DNA from: Burkholderiales bacterium
Lineage (GTDB): Bacteria; Pseudomonadota; Gammaproteobacteria; Burkholderiales; Burkholderiaceae_C
Reading direction: 5' to 3'
DNA: 64,000 nucleotides
NCBI GenBank assembly: GCA_028868825.1
Contig: JAGWTU010000013.1
Coordinates: forward strand, 1-64,000
The notes under the pieces were generated by a model. That model saw only the letters and a list, made by a program, of their open reading frames with translations. It was not told where the DNA came from and searched no databases. Made by a program: the position numbers and the translations under genes. Below are positions 54,573 through 64,000 of the stretch, piece after piece (positions within the stretch are counted from its first letter, which is position 1; every line of letters begins with the position of its first letter).

Positions 54573-55367
54573 TCAGAACAGCTGCACCAGCAGGAAGGTC
54601 GCGCCGAAGAAGAACGACCAGCCGCCCGAGGCAGCCGTCAGCCCCTTGCTGAAGCCGATGTCGAACGTCTGCGGGTGCGACGGCGAAAAGCTCGCCGCGA
54701 ACAAGGCCTGGCTCGTCGACGCCTTGCCCGCCTGGTGCGTGCCCGACAGCTCGGCGACGACACCGCAGCGGTCGCTCAGGCTGCGCGACAGCGCGGCCGC
54801 CCAACCAGGTTGCCATGCGCCCGACCCGGCCTCGACAGCGCCGAGATGTGTCGCCCAGGCATTGACGTCGATGTGCCAGCTCTCGGCGAAGTCGCTGCTG
54901 TAGATGCCGTTGAGCGTGAGATCGGCATGACCGCTGCCGATGCCGGCGCGCGCCGTCGGCGACTGGACACCGAATTCGAAGCCGAGCGCCGATGCGCTGT
55001 CGACCTCGAAGCGACGCTTGACGATGACGCTGGTATCGCCCAGGCCGGTGAGGATGGTGCCGTCGGCGCCGCGCTGGCGAACCACGGCGTCGCCGCCCAG
55101 GCGGATGCCCCAGTCGGGCGTGAAGGCCAGCTTGACGGCATAGGGCAGGCTTGCGCGGCTGAGCGGATCGACGGCCCGGGTGTTCTGGAATCCCGCCTCG
55201 ACTTCGACCCACCCGGGCACCGACAGCGCCGCCGGCGTCGACACGCTGGGGCGATACGGCGTCACGGCGGGCGAGGTGTCGACCGGCGCGTCAGCGGCGG
55301 AGGCGGCGCCGACGGTGGTCAAGGCGGCAAGGAGGATGCGCCTGAAGTCTGCGACAGGGTCGATCAT
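54573..55367 (-). CDS. Outer-membrane beta-barrel-like protein (MetA-pathway transporter type)
   Basis: The 264-residue product has a signal peptide (RILLAALTTVGAASA) followed by alternating beta strands: WVEVEAGFQNTRA, AVKLAFTPDWGIRLGGDAVV, GLGDTSVIVKRRFE, LGFEFGVQSPTAR, ADLTLNGIYSSDFAESWHIDVNAW, and a hydrophobic end FFFGATFLLVQLF with terminal Phe. This matches the Phenol_MetA_deg (PF13557) style of small outer-membrane barrels of uncertain function. The start ATG 55367 was chosen for the signal peptide; the frame stays open to 55484. Confidence 0.6.
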   Translation of the reverse strand: MIDPVADFRRILLAALTTVGAASAADAPVDTSPAVTPYRPSVSTPAALSVPGWVEVEAGFQNTRAVDPLSRASLPYAVKLAFTPDWGIRLGGDAVVRQRGADGTILTGLGDTSVIVKRRFEVDSASALGFEFGVQSPTARAGIGSGHADLTLNGIYSSDFAESWHIDVNAWATHLGAVEAGSGAWQPGWAAALSRSLSDRCGVVAELSGTHQAGKASTSQALFAASFSPSHPQTFDIGFSKGLTAASGGWSFFFGATFLLVQLF

Positions 55368-55461
55368 GACGTGCCGGTTCGTGCAACAGGCCGTTGCCGC
55401 CGGGATTCTCGCCGATGGCGATGGCATCCGACCTGCGTCCAGCGATAGACTGCAAGCGTCG

Positions 55462-55773
55462 ATGTCAACGGGGGCCGTCGTCATGCAAGTCGCGTTTGGA
55501 AAGAAGGTCAGCGCCTGGGCCCCGGTGCTGATGTCGCTGGCCGCCTTGGGATTGGTGGGGATCCAGCTTGCGGCTCATGGCGTGAGTCCGGAGCCTGATG
55601 AAGGCGCCCTGGCCCATCTCTATCAGCTGCTGGTCGCCGGCCAACTTCCCGTCATCGCGTACTTCGCTTTCCACTGGTGGCGTCGAGCACCATGGCGAGG
55701 GTGGCCGGTCATCGTCGTCCAGATGCTTGGCTTGGCGGCAGCGCTCGTGCCGGTCCATATGCTGGGCTGGTGA
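55462..55773 (+). CDS. Small membrane protein, 103 aa
   Basis: Three hydrophobic stretches, APVLMSLAALGLVGIQLAAHG, LYQLLVAGQLPVIAYFAFHWW and PVIVVQMLGLAAALVPVHMLGW, are separated by short polar loops. The frame starts at ATG 55462 or ATG 55483. I do not recognise the family. Hydrophobic pattern and good codon use support a real gene. Confidence 0.6.
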   Translation: MSTGAVVMQVAFGKKVSAWAPVLMSLAALGLVGIQLAAHGVSPEPDEGALAHLYQLLVAGQLPVIAYFAFHWWRRAPWRGWPVIVVQMLGLAAALVPVHMLGW

Positions 55774-55809
55774 GGTTCACGCGCCATCGATCGTCGAGAT
55801 GATGGGCCG

Positions 55810-56253
55810 TCAATCGACCGCCGCGGTGCCGCCGTAACTGCCGATGCGCCACTTGAAGTCGCTGCCGGTATAGATCGACAGACGGATCCTGAGCCGCGTC
55901 AGCGATTCGAGGGCGTTGCCCAGGTCCGCGGCCTGCTCACCGGCCGGCTCGCCCGGCCCGTCCTGCGCGAAGCAGACCTCGGCCGGAATGGGATCGTGCT
56001 CGACCAGCGCCGGGCCGATGTCCTTGGGCTGGACCTTCCTGCCGTCGAGCGTGATATCGCCGCTTTGCCAAAGCACGATGCGCGGCACCCGGGCCGGGCA
56101 TGGCAAGTCCACGGGCCTTGCCGTGGCGGCGGCGGGGCCGGCCCAGGTCGGCGCGGCCAGCAGCAAGAGTGCGACCAGCCCCGTGGCGGCAACGCGGGCC
56201 GGCAGGGTCGGGGTCGTGATCTCACGCCGGCAAGATGGCTCAATGACTGTCAT
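55810..56253 (-). CDS. Exported hypothetical protein, possibly ExbD-like periplasmic domain
   Basis: The 147 residues contain one hydrophobic stretch (VAATGLVALLLLAAPTWAG), either a signal peptide or an anchor, then a small domain. The segment GDITLDGRKVQPKDIGPALVEHDPIPAEVCFAQD, followed by LGNALESLTRLRIRLSIYTG, has the rhythm of the ExbD/TolR periplasmic domain (strand, helix, strand with Asp, helix, strand). That likeness is by eye only. Two Cys may form a disulphide. An ATG at 56265 is also possible. Confidence 0.5.
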   Translation of the reverse strand: MTVIEPSCRREITTPTLPARVAATGLVALLLLAAPTWAGPAAATARPVDLPCPARVPRIVLWQSGDITLDGRKVQPKDIGPALVEHDPIPAEVCFAQDGPGEPAGEQAADLGNALESLTRLRIRLSIYTGSDFKWRIGSYGGTAAVD

Positions 56254-56444
56254 GGCACCGGTCACTCCTTGGGTCCTCGGTTACGCGCTGGGGCCGCGCA
56301 TGCTAACCGCGGTGATGCCCTCCTTGTCGCCGCCACGCAGACGTACAAAACGTTGGTTCAGGTTCTTGCGAATTCGCCTTCGTACGCTTCGAATGCCGGT
56401 GAAAGGCACGCGACCGGGCATCGCAATTCGATTAAGCTGACATC

Positions 56445-57302
56445 ATGAATCACCCATTGAACCGGCGCGGCGCCGTCGCGGCAATACTATCGGCTTGGGC
56501 CCTGCCCCGCGCCGCGCGGGCCCAGGACGCGGCACCCATGGAAATCGGGGTGTTGCCGAACATCAGCACGCGCGTGCTGCTGGCGCAATACCAACCCATG
56601 CGCGATTACCTCTCGCGCGAATTGAAACGCCCGGTGCAGATCTCGACGGCACCGAATTGGAGCGTCTTCCATCAGCGCACGCTGGGTCTCGAATACGACG
56701 TCGCGATCACGGCCGCGCACCTCGCGCGCGTGGCGCAGGTCGACCGCGGGTATGTGCCGCTCGTGTCGTACCTGCCCGACATCAAGGGCATGGTCATCCA
56801 CGCGACCGATCGACCGATCGCGAGCGTGGCCGAATTGCGCGGGCGCACGCTGGTGCTGTCGAACCCGCAATCGCTGGTGACCCTGCGCGGCATGAAGTGG
56901 CTGCACGAGAAGGGCCTGGAACGCGACACGGACTTCAAGACCATCGGCACGCCGACCGACGACAGCGTGGGCAGCGTCGTCGTGCGCGGCGACGCGATCG
57001 CGGCCATGCTCAGCAGCGGCGAATACCGAGCCATCCCCGAGGCCACCAAGGCCCGGCTGCAGATCCTCTCGGTCTTTGCCGAAGTGCCCGGCTTCGTCGT
57101 CATGGCCAGCCCCAGGCTGTCCGCCGCCGATCGGCGCAGACTCGAGGAGCAGTTCCTGCGCTTCGCGACGCAGGCCGAGGAAGGCCGGACCTTCTTCGCC
57201 AACACCGGCTTCACCGCGATGCGCGTGCCGCCGGCCGGGCTGATGGAGTCGATGGACGCCTACGCCGAGGTCACCCGCAGGATGCTGCAGCCCACGGGTT
57301 GA
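56445..57302 (+). CDS. PhnD-type periplasmic substrate-binding protein
   Basis: The 285-residue product has a signal peptide (RRGAVAAILSAWALPRAARAQ) and the phosphate/phosphonate-binding fold: MEIGVLPNISTRVLLAQYQPMRDYLSRELKRPVQI, VAITAAHLARVAQVDRGYVPLV, VAELRGRTLVLSNPQSLVTLRGMKWL. No permease or ATPase is nearby. Instead the stop overlaps the start of a membrane GGDEF/EAL protein (TGATG), so it is more likely a ligand sensor partner than a transporter part. The ligand is unknown. Confidence 0.85.
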   Translation: MNHPLNRRGAVAAILSAWALPRAARAQDAAPMEIGVLPNISTRVLLAQYQPMRDYLSRELKRPVQISTAPNWSVFHQRTLGLEYDVAITAAHLARVAQVDRGYVPLVSYLPDIKGMVIHATDRPIASVAELRGRTLVLSNPQSLVTLRGMKWLHEKGLERDTDFKTIGTPTDDSVGSVVVRGDAIAAMLSSGEYRAIPEATKARLQILSVFAEVPGFVVMASPRLSAADRRRLEEQFLRFATQAEEGRTFFANTGFTAMRVPPAGLMESMDAYAEVTRRMLQPTG

Positions 57303-59761
57303 TGCGCGTGCGCTGGCCCGCTTCGTCGCTGCGCGGCAAGCTCGTACTGGCCTGCGTGCTGGTCCAGCTGGCGGCAGCGGCGCTGCTGGTGTTCGGCGGC
57401 ACGCGGCTGCTGCACCGCGCCTTGAACGACCAGGCCGCGTCCGAGACGCGCCAGATCATGGCGCTGCTCGACCAGGCGACAGCGGCACCGCTGGCCGAGC
57501 GCGACTACGCCGCGCTGCAGCAGATGCTCGATCTGCTGCGCAGCGACTCGGCGCTGCGCTACCTCGTTCTCAGCGACTACCGCGGCCAGGTCGTCGCAGC
57601 GTCGGGCTGGGACGCTGCGCGGCCGCTGCCCCCGCGCGACGCCGGTGCGATCGACCTCGAGCGCCCGGATGCCACGCTGCACGCCGCCACCACGATCCGC
57701 GTCGCGGGGCAGGCGCTGGGGCGCGTCGACTTCGGCCTCTCGACGGCCAATCTGCGGCAGACCAAGGCCGACTTCCTCGCCCGCGGCGCGGCCATCGGCG
57801 CCGCGGCCATGGTGCTGTCGACGCTGGCCCTGGCGGCCATCGCGATGGCCATCACGCGCCACCTGGCGCGCCTGTCCAGCGCCACCGAGCGCGTCGCCGG
57901 GGGCGACTTCGCGGTCCATGTCCCGGTGTCCGCGCACGACGAGATCGGCCGCCTCGGCGCGAGCTTCAACGCCATGGCCGCCGCGCTCAAGCAGCGCGTC
58001 GACGCGCTGCAGGCCAGCGAGACCCGCGAGCGGCAGCACGCCAGCGCGGCGCGCGACGAGCAGGCCCGCATGACGACGTTGCTCGGCGCCATGCACGGCG
58101 GCATCATGTTCGTCGACGGCGGCGGGCGGGTGATCTACGCCAACGCCTCGTTCTGCCGCCTGTGGGCGCTGCCCGAGCTGAAGGCCGGCCTGCCGCTGGC
58201 CGACATCGTGCCGCTGCTGGCGCGCCAGATCGAGCCCGCCGATGCCGCGCGCGTCGAGGCCATGCTGGACGCGGGGGGCGAACACCGGCTGGGCGGCTGC
58301 GAATTGCACACGCTCGACGGCCGCGTCATCGTGCAGCGCATGCAGCCGGTGGCGCAGCCGACCGACGGCGACAGCCGGATCTGGTTCCACGACGACATCA
58401 CCCTCGAACGCCAGACCCAGCAGCGCGCCCAGCAGGCCTTCCACGATCCGCTGACGGGCCTGTTCAACCGCCGCGGCCTCGACGATGCGCTGCGCGCCGC
58501 GATCGCGCAGGCCGCCGGCAGCCCGGCGCCGCTGGCCCTGATGTTCATCGATCTCGACGACTTCAAGTACGCCAACGACGCGGCCGGGCACCGCACCGGT
58601 GACGAGATCCTCGTCGCCGTCGCCCGCGCCCTGCTCGGCCAGATGCGCAAGGGCGAACTCGTCGCCCGGCTCGGCGGCGACGAATTCGCCGTGATGTGCC
58701 CCGGCGCCACCGCGCAGGACGCCGGCGCGATCGCGGGCCGGCTCGTGACGGCCGTCGCCGGGCTGCGCTTCGAGGCACCCGGGCAGACGCTGCGCGTGGG
58801 CTGCAGCATCGGCATCGCGAGCTTCCCGCACGATGCCCGCACCGAGGACGACCTGATCGCCTGCGCCGACACGGCGATGTACGAGGCCAAGCAGACCGGC
58901 AAGAACCGCTGGGCCGCCTACCGCCGGGACCTGCTGCAGGTCAGGGCCCGCACCCCCGGGGTCGATTGGCATGCCCGCATCCAGCGCGCCCTGCTCGAGG
59001 ACCGCCTGGTGCTGCATTTCCAGTCCGTGCACCGCGCCGCCGACCTGCGCGTGATGCACAGCGAAGCGCTCGTGCGCCTCGTCGACGAGAACGACGCGAC
59101 GCGCCTGATCGGGCCGGCCGACTTCGTGCCGCATGCCGAGCACAGCGGCGCGATCCGCGCCGTCGACCGCTGGGTGTTCGAGGCATGCGTCGCGCAGCTC
59201 GCGGCGACCGAGGCCGGGGTCTGCCTGGCGGCCAATCTCTCGTCGCGTTCGCTGGAAGACGCCGGCTTTGCCGGCTTCCTGCGCGACGCGCTGCAGCGCC
59301 ACGATGTCGACCCGCGCCGGCTGCACATCGAGCTCGGCGCCACCTCGGCCCTGGGCGATCCGACGGCCGCGCAGCCGCTGCTGGACGCCCTGCGCGGCCT
59401 CGGTTGCGCCGTGCACCTGGACGAATTCGGCAACGCCTTCAGCTCGTTCGCGCAGCTCAAGACGCTGGCGGTCGACGCCGTCAAGATCGACGGCGCCTTC
59501 ATCCGCCAGCTGCAGGCGGAGGCCAGCAACCGCCTGTTCGTCGCTTCGATGATCGAGATCGCCCATGCGCTGGGCAAGACGGTGATCGCCGAACATGTCG
59601 AGGACGCCGAGACGCTGGACATCCTGCGCGGTCTCGGCGTCGATTTCGTGCAGGGCTTCCACTTCAGCCGGCCATCGTCGCGGCTGCCCGATGCGAACCC
59701 GCGCGGGCGGCTGCAGGTCGTCACGGGATGGCGCCGCAATCTCTCGGGCGACACCGGCTGA
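57302..59761 (+). CDS. Membrane GGDEF/EAL signalling protein
   Basis: The 819 residues run: membrane span (about 14-34), periplasmic sensor region (35-160), second span (about 163-185), HAMP (186-240), a PAS-like domain (255-370), GGDEF (375-545) and EAL (550-800). The GGDEF site is intact (RLGGDEFAV, 456-464), so c-di-GMP synthesis is expected; the feedback site RxxD reads RKGE (449-452). In the EAL half, EAL (588-590), Asn645, Glu677, Lys728, Glu764 and QGF (784-786) remain, but the loop DDFGTG reads DEFGNA (707-712) and the E-x-T-E strip reads ELGA, so hydrolysis may be weak or lost. It is translationally coupled to the PhnD-type gene, which may feed it a periplasmic signal. Confidence 0.92.
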   Translation: MRVRWPASSLRGKLVLACVLVQLAAAALLVFGGTRLLHRALNDQAASETRQIMALLDQATAAPLAERDYAALQQMLDLLRSDSALRYLVLSDYRGQVVAASGWDAARPLPPRDAGAIDLERPDATLHAATTIRVAGQALGRVDFGLSTANLRQTKADFLARGAAIGAAAMVLSTLALAAIAMAITRHLARLSSATERVAGGDFAVHVPVSAHDEIGRLGASFNAMAAALKQRVDALQASETRERQHASAARDEQARMTTLLGAMHGGIMFVDGGGRVIYANASFCRLWALPELKAGLPLADIVPLLARQIEPADAARVEAMLDAGGEHRLGGCELHTLDGRVIVQRMQPVAQPTDGDSRIWFHDDITLERQTQQRAQQAFHDPLTGLFNRRGLDDALRAAIAQAAGSPAPLALMFIDLDDFKYANDAAGHRTGDEILVAVARALLGQMRKGELVARLGGDEFAVMCPGATAQDAGAIAGRLVTAVAGLRFEAPGQTLRVGCSIGIASFPHDARTEDDLIACADTAMYEAKQTGKNRWAAYRRDLLQVRARTPGVDWHARIQRALLEDRLVLHFQSVHRAADLRVMHSEALVRLVDENDATRLIGPADFVPHAEHSGAIRAVDRWVFEACVAQLAATEAGVCLAANLSSRSLEDAGFAGFLRDALQRHDVDPRRLHIELGATSALGDPTAAQPLLDALRGLGCAVHLDEFGNAFSSFAQLKTLAVDAVKIDGAFIRQLQAEASNRLFVASMIEIAHALGKTVIAEHVEDAETLDILRGLGVDFVQGFHFSRPSSRLPDANPRGRLQVVTGWRRNLSGDTG

Positions 59762-59861
59762 GGGGTTCGGGTTTGCACGCATGACATCGATAGCATCTCG
59801 CGCTTCAATCGACCGCGCGGCGCCAGGCCGCCGACCCGGTTTCGATCAAGGCAGGACGCCC

Positions 59862-60113
59862 ATGTCGTTCAGTGAGGAAGAGCGGACGCTGCTGCTCGGC
59901 GCGCGGGGTCTGGGGCCGGCCGTGATCGAGCGGCTCGAGGAAGTCGGCGTCGACTCCGTGGACCGTCTCACGCGGCTGGGCGCCGAGGCCGCCGTGGCCG
60001 CCGTCTGCGCGCATCTGGGCACCAGGGCCTGGACCAACCGGCTGCGCGCGCTGCAGCGCTTCTGCCGCGACGCCGAAGGGCGGCGCCGCAGCGCGTCCCG
60101 ACCGACACCGTAG
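59862..60113 (+). CDS. Small helical protein with helix-hairpin-helix-like motif
   Basis: The 83-residue product reads ARGLGPAVIERLEEVGVDSVDRLTRL, a helix-hairpin-helix-like pattern (LG...IERL...GV.S...L), followed by another helix and a basic tail. Such motifs often bind DNA without sequence preference. The gene follows the GGDEF/EAL gene by 100 bp. The function is unknown. Confidence 0.6.
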   Translation: MSFSEEERTLLLGARGLGPAVIERLEEVGVDSVDRLTRLGAEAAVAAVCAHLGTRAWTNRLRALQRFCRDAEGRRRSASRPTP

Positions 60114-60147
60114 CGACCGCCGCAGCCCTCGCCCGCCGCAACGACAG

Positions 60148-60177
60148 CGGCCCGGCAGACCTGCGCCTGCCGAGCCG
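60148..60177. terminator. Hairpin between convergent genes
   Basis: CGGCCCGGCAG (60148-60158) and CTGCCGAGCCG (60167-60177) pair over 11 bases with one G-U-type mismatch and an 8-base loop. It lies between the ends of the small helical protein gene and the TonB receptor gene and could end transcripts from both sides, although no T-run follows. Confidence 0.45.
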
Positions 60178-60194
60178 CGACGAGCGGACTCAAC

Positions 60195-62699
60195 TCAGAA
60201 CTTGTACTTCAGCTGGACGTTGACCTCGCGCCCTTCCAGCGGGCGGGCAAGGATGACGCCGTTGTTGCCGGCGTTGTTGCCGAAGATGCGCGAATTGGAC
60301 TCGGTCAGGCCGATCGTATTCGTCATGTTCGTGCCCTGCATGCGCAACTGCCAAGCGCTGCCGATGTTCGCGACGACGCCGAAGTCGAGCGTGTTGTACG
60401 TCCCCAGCTGCTGCAGACCGGACTGGTCCTGCGTGTGCTGGCCGACATAGGTGTCGGTCGCGTACACCGTCAGGTCACCCCAACCGGTGACGAACTTGTA
60501 GCTCGGCGTGAAGGCGTAATGCACCTTCGGCTGGCGCTGCAATTGCTGGCCGTTGATCGGGGCGCATTGCGAGGTGCCGTTCAGGTCGGTGTAGACGAAG
60601 CAGGAATTGTTGTTCGTGTAATGGCCGTCCATGTAATTGCCGACGAGCGTGAACGTCAGGTTCTCGATCGGCGACACCGAGCCGCGGAAGTTCACGCCCT
60701 TCGCTTCCGATCCGTAGATCTGCGTCAGGTTGTTGCCGTTGGCATCCTTCAGCGGCACGCCCTTGCCGTCGGTCGGCGTGTACGGCAGGCCGTCGAACTT
60801 CTTCTGGTAGACGCTGACGTCGGCATAGAACAACGACGACTGGTACTTGAAACCGGCCTCGAGGTTGTTCATCGTCTGCAGCGGCGACGCCGGGTTGTTG
60901 CCGCGCACGCCGTTGTCGAAGTCGTTGAAGTGGCCGCCCTTGTTGGCCCGCACATAGGCGCTGGTATGCGGGTTGAACTCGTAGTTCGCGCCCACCGTCC
61001 ACGAGGTCAGGTTCTGGCTGTTGTCGTAGCGCGTGTACGTGCCGTTGCAGATGTTGAAGTTGTTGTCGTAGAGCGTGTTCGGATTGCCGTCCAGGCCGCC
61101 GGCGCCGGTCGACGCGAAGTTGCAGACGTTGTTGTACATGCCTTCGTGCTCACGGCGGGCCGAGGCGTCGAACAGCCACTGGTCGACCTTCCAGCTGTCC
61201 GACAGGTACAGCGCATGGTTGTTGCCGACGCCGTTCTGCGCGATGTTGTAGCCGCCGTAGCCGAGGAAGCCCTGCGCGTCGGTGGCGTAGTAGGTCTGGC
61301 CGTCCTTCGTGTACTTGACGGTGATCGGCGTCGCGTTGGGCGTGTTCGACATCAGCATCTGGTTGCCCAGCGACCAGGTGTCGCGCATCGTGTAATGCGC
61401 CAGATACAGGCCCGCCGTCAGCGTGTTGCCCGGGAAGATCTTCTTGCTGAAGCGCAGGTCGTTGTTGAAGTTCTCGAGATGCTTTTCGATATGCCACCAG
61501 CCCTGCGAGATCACGCTCTGGTTCGCGTTGACGGCGCCGCCGCCGACATAGCTCACCGACGCCGCCGCCGCGCTCGTGCCCAGCGACGCCAGCTCGTCGC
61601 CGAGCGACAGCGGATTGCTGCCCGAGAACAGCGCATTCGTGTCCATGTTGCCGCTGTCGATGAGGAAGCGGTCCTGCATCTTCCAGCCCTCGCCGAACTC
61701 GAGATCGATGTTGCCGCCGATGAAACCCATCTGCGCGCCGCGGCCGTCGGCGAGGTTGGCATTCACGCTGCCGGCGCCGTTCCAGCCCGGCAGCGTCACG
61801 TGCTGGAGCGCCGTGCTGTAGTAGGTCGACTTGAGCGGGTCGAAGCCGGGGTAGGCGCTGAAGTGGCTGGCGCCGCTCTGGATCATCGGGATCGGCGTGA
61901 TGAACTGGTTCTTGTCGTCGAGCACGCGCGCATAGAGCATGATCGAACCGTTGTCCATGTCATGCGCCAGCGTGGCGGTGAACTGCCCGCCGTCGTCGGC
62001 CTTGAACTGCGGATCGCGCACGCCGTTGTTCTGGCGGTAGAAGCCGCCGAAGCTGCCGTACCAGCCCGGCGCGACCTGGAAGCCGTAGAAACCGTCGACC
62101 CGCTTCAGGCCGCCGGTACCCAGCGTCAGGCCGACGTCGCCGCTGGGCTTGGCCGTCCCGGTCTTGAGTATGAAGTTGGCGCTGGCGCCCATCTGGCCGT
62201 CGGCGAAGACGACCGAGGGACCGCCCTGGATGATTTCCGCGCGCTCGACCGTGTCGTCGAGACGGAAGGCCGAGGTGCCCTCGAAGAACGACAGCGTCGG
62301 CGTGCCGTAGATCGGCGAGCCGTTGATCTGCACCGTGAAATACGGTGCGTCGCCGCCGCCCGGGATGCCGGCGATCTCGATGTTGGCGCCGGTCTGGCCG
62401 CCGGTCGATTCGGGCCACAGTCCGGGCGAGACCTTGAGCAGGTCGGCCGTGCTCTTCGGATTGGCCTGCTTGATCTGCTCGTCGTTGACGCTGGTCACCG
62501 AATAGCTGGCGTCGATCTTCCGGCGCCCGCTGGCGGTGCCGGTGACGATGATCTGCTCGAGCGTCGTCGGCTGGTCGGCGCTGGCCGGGGCGGGATTCGC
62601 CGGCGCCGCGGCCGCATCCGCGGCGAACGCCGCATAGGGTGCCAGGCTCAGCGAAATCGCCAGCACCAGCTTGTTACGACGAAACAGACGCTGTGTCAT
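60195..62699 (-). CDS. TonB-dependent receptor, second sugar-uptake locus
   Basis: An 834-residue outer-membrane receptor. Signal peptide KLVLAISLSLAPYAAFA; linker; TonB-box-like EQIIVTGTA; plug domain (YSVTSVNDEQIKQANPKSTADLLKVSPGLWPES, AEIIQGGPSVVFADGQMGASANFILKTG); barrel rich in Asn/Tyr/Gly; end EVNVQLKYKF with terminal Phe. AGGAGA lies before ATG 62699. A LacI-type palindrome 95 bases upstream and a MalK-type ATPase gene behind it point to sugar cargo rather than iron. Confidence 0.92.
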   Translation of the reverse strand: MTQRLFRRNKLVLAISLSLAPYAAFAADAAAAPANPAPASADQPTTLEQIIVTGTASGRRKIDASYSVTSVNDEQIKQANPKSTADLLKVSPGLWPESTGGQTGANIEIAGIPGGGDAPYFTVQINGSPIYGTPTLSFFEGTSAFRLDDTVERAEIIQGGPSVVFADGQMGASANFILKTGTAKPSGDVGLTLGTGGLKRVDGFYGFQVAPGWYGSFGGFYRQNNGVRDPQFKADDGGQFTATLAHDMDNGSIMLYARVLDDKNQFITPIPMIQSGASHFSAYPGFDPLKSTYYSTALQHVTLPGWNGAGSVNANLADGRGAQMGFIGGNIDLEFGEGWKMQDRFLIDSGNMDTNALFSGSNPLSLGDELASLGTSAAAASVSYVGGGAVNANQSVISQGWWHIEKHLENFNNDLRFSKKIFPGNTLTAGLYLAHYTMRDTWSLGNQMLMSNTPNATPITVKYTKDGQTYYATDAQGFLGYGGYNIAQNGVGNNHALYLSDSWKVDQWLFDASARREHEGMYNNVCNFASTGAGGLDGNPNTLYDNNFNICNGTYTRYDNSQNLTSWTVGANYEFNPHTSAYVRANKGGHFNDFDNGVRGNNPASPLQTMNNLEAGFKYQSSLFYADVSVYQKKFDGLPYTPTDGKGVPLKDANGNNLTQIYGSEAKGVNFRGSVSPIENLTFTLVGNYMDGHYTNNNSCFVYTDLNGTSQCAPINGQQLQRQPKVHYAFTPSYKFVTGWGDLTVYATDTYVGQHTQDQSGLQQLGTYNTLDFGVVANIGSAWQLRMQGTNMTNTIGLTESNSRIFGNNAGNNGVILARPLEGREVNVQLKYKF

Positions 62700-62793
62700 G
62701 GGTGGGTCTCCTGTTGGGGCGTGGTTCGGTGGATCGCCTGGAATCGCTCGCAAGGCGACGCTCTTACGAGCGAACGAGTCGATTCTGGGTGGC

Positions 62794-62813
62794 GAATGAC
62801 ACCGATGTCATTC
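62794..62813. promoter_or_regulatory. LacI-type operator ahead of the second TonB receptor
   Basis: GAATGACACCGATGTCATTC is palindromic over 8-base arms around CCGA. It matches the general LacI-family style TGACA..(C/G)..TGTCA. It lies in the 210-bp gap between the ATPase gene and the receptor gene, both on the minus strand, and so would control the receptor. The regulator is not in the window. Confidence 0.65.
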
Positions 62814-62909
62814 ATACTAACCCTGGGTGTTGGCGTCAAAGCAACGGATCCACGCAGACCGCTTTCGAGCCGCTTGCGCGCTTGGAGGGGGCGTACCTAA
62901 CGCGCCGCC

Positions 62910-64000
<1,091 letters not shown>

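Overview
The window looks like a chromosome segment of a high-GC betaproteobacterium of the order Burkholderiales. The evidence is the core block thrS-infC-rpmI-rplT-pheS-pheT-ihfA-merR followed by a tRNA-Pro(GGG), the very GC-rich codon use, and a ubiquinone-type monooxygenase. I infer the order from gene order and protein style only; I could run no database search.

Region 1 (1-7486) is an accessory island with clearly lower GC, falling to visibly AT-rich around 2816-4627 and 6060-6770. It starts with what looks like the end of an IS21-type insertion sequence, which truncates a phage/plasmid-type DUF5906 (NrS-1-like) helicase gene. A separate short gene repeats that helicase's C-terminal domain. 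Next come an unknown 189-residue protein, an OLD-type AAA-ATPase/TOPRIM nuclease (a likely phage-defence protein), a 748-bp stretch without a clear gene that holds a run of 13 G, a zinc-ribbon protein and a small exported protein resembling surface-adhesin E. The island abuts the 3' end of tRNA-Pro, a classic integration site; the other boundary lies outside the window.

Region 2 (7487-15285) is core translation: tRNA-Pro with its own terminator, a MerR-type regulator, ihfA, pheT, pheS, rplT, rpmI, infC (with an ATC start) and thrS, all on the minus strand. Strong RNA hairpins lie ahead of thrS, rpmI and pheS and probably serve control of these genes.

Region 3 (15413-41349) is ordinary housekeeping and catabolism: a patatin-like lipase, Tex, a HI0933-type flavoprotein and a DUF1223 protein. 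A nine-gene acyl-CoA catabolism operon with many ATGA overlaps follows (fadJ-like, thiolase, SDRs, hotdog thioesterase, CurA-type reductase, ElaA-type GNAT, AidB-type dehydrogenase). The rest are a UbiM-type hydroxylase, an M16 peptidase, a glyoxalase-fold protein, a GNAT, a universal stress protein, a cyclopropane-fatty-acid-synthase-like methyltransferase, an APH/AAA fusion, a Pat-type acyl-CoA synthetase/acetyltransferase fusion and a ybbA/tesA divergent pair.

Region 4 (41387-54480) is a beta-glucan utilisation locus. Two LacI regulators flank one minus-strand operon: TonB-dependent receptor, flavin-dependent tryptophan-halogenase-like protein, sugar-binding protein, two permeases, GH1 beta-glucosidase, MalK-type ATPase and secreted GH16 glucanase. 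A near-perfect LacI-type palindrome lies 66 bp upstream of the receptor. The likely flow is: GH16 cuts the glucan outside, the receptor brings oligosaccharides across the outer membrane, the ABC importer takes them to the cytoplasm, and GH1 releases glucose. The role of the halogenase-like protein is unknown.

Region 5 (54573-64000) holds an outer-membrane-like protein, small membrane/exported proteins, a PhnD-type periplasmic binding protein coupled to a GGDEF/EAL signalling protein, a small helical protein, and the edge of a second sugar-uptake locus (TonB-dependent receptor, LacI-type operator, MalK-type ATPase running off the end of the window).
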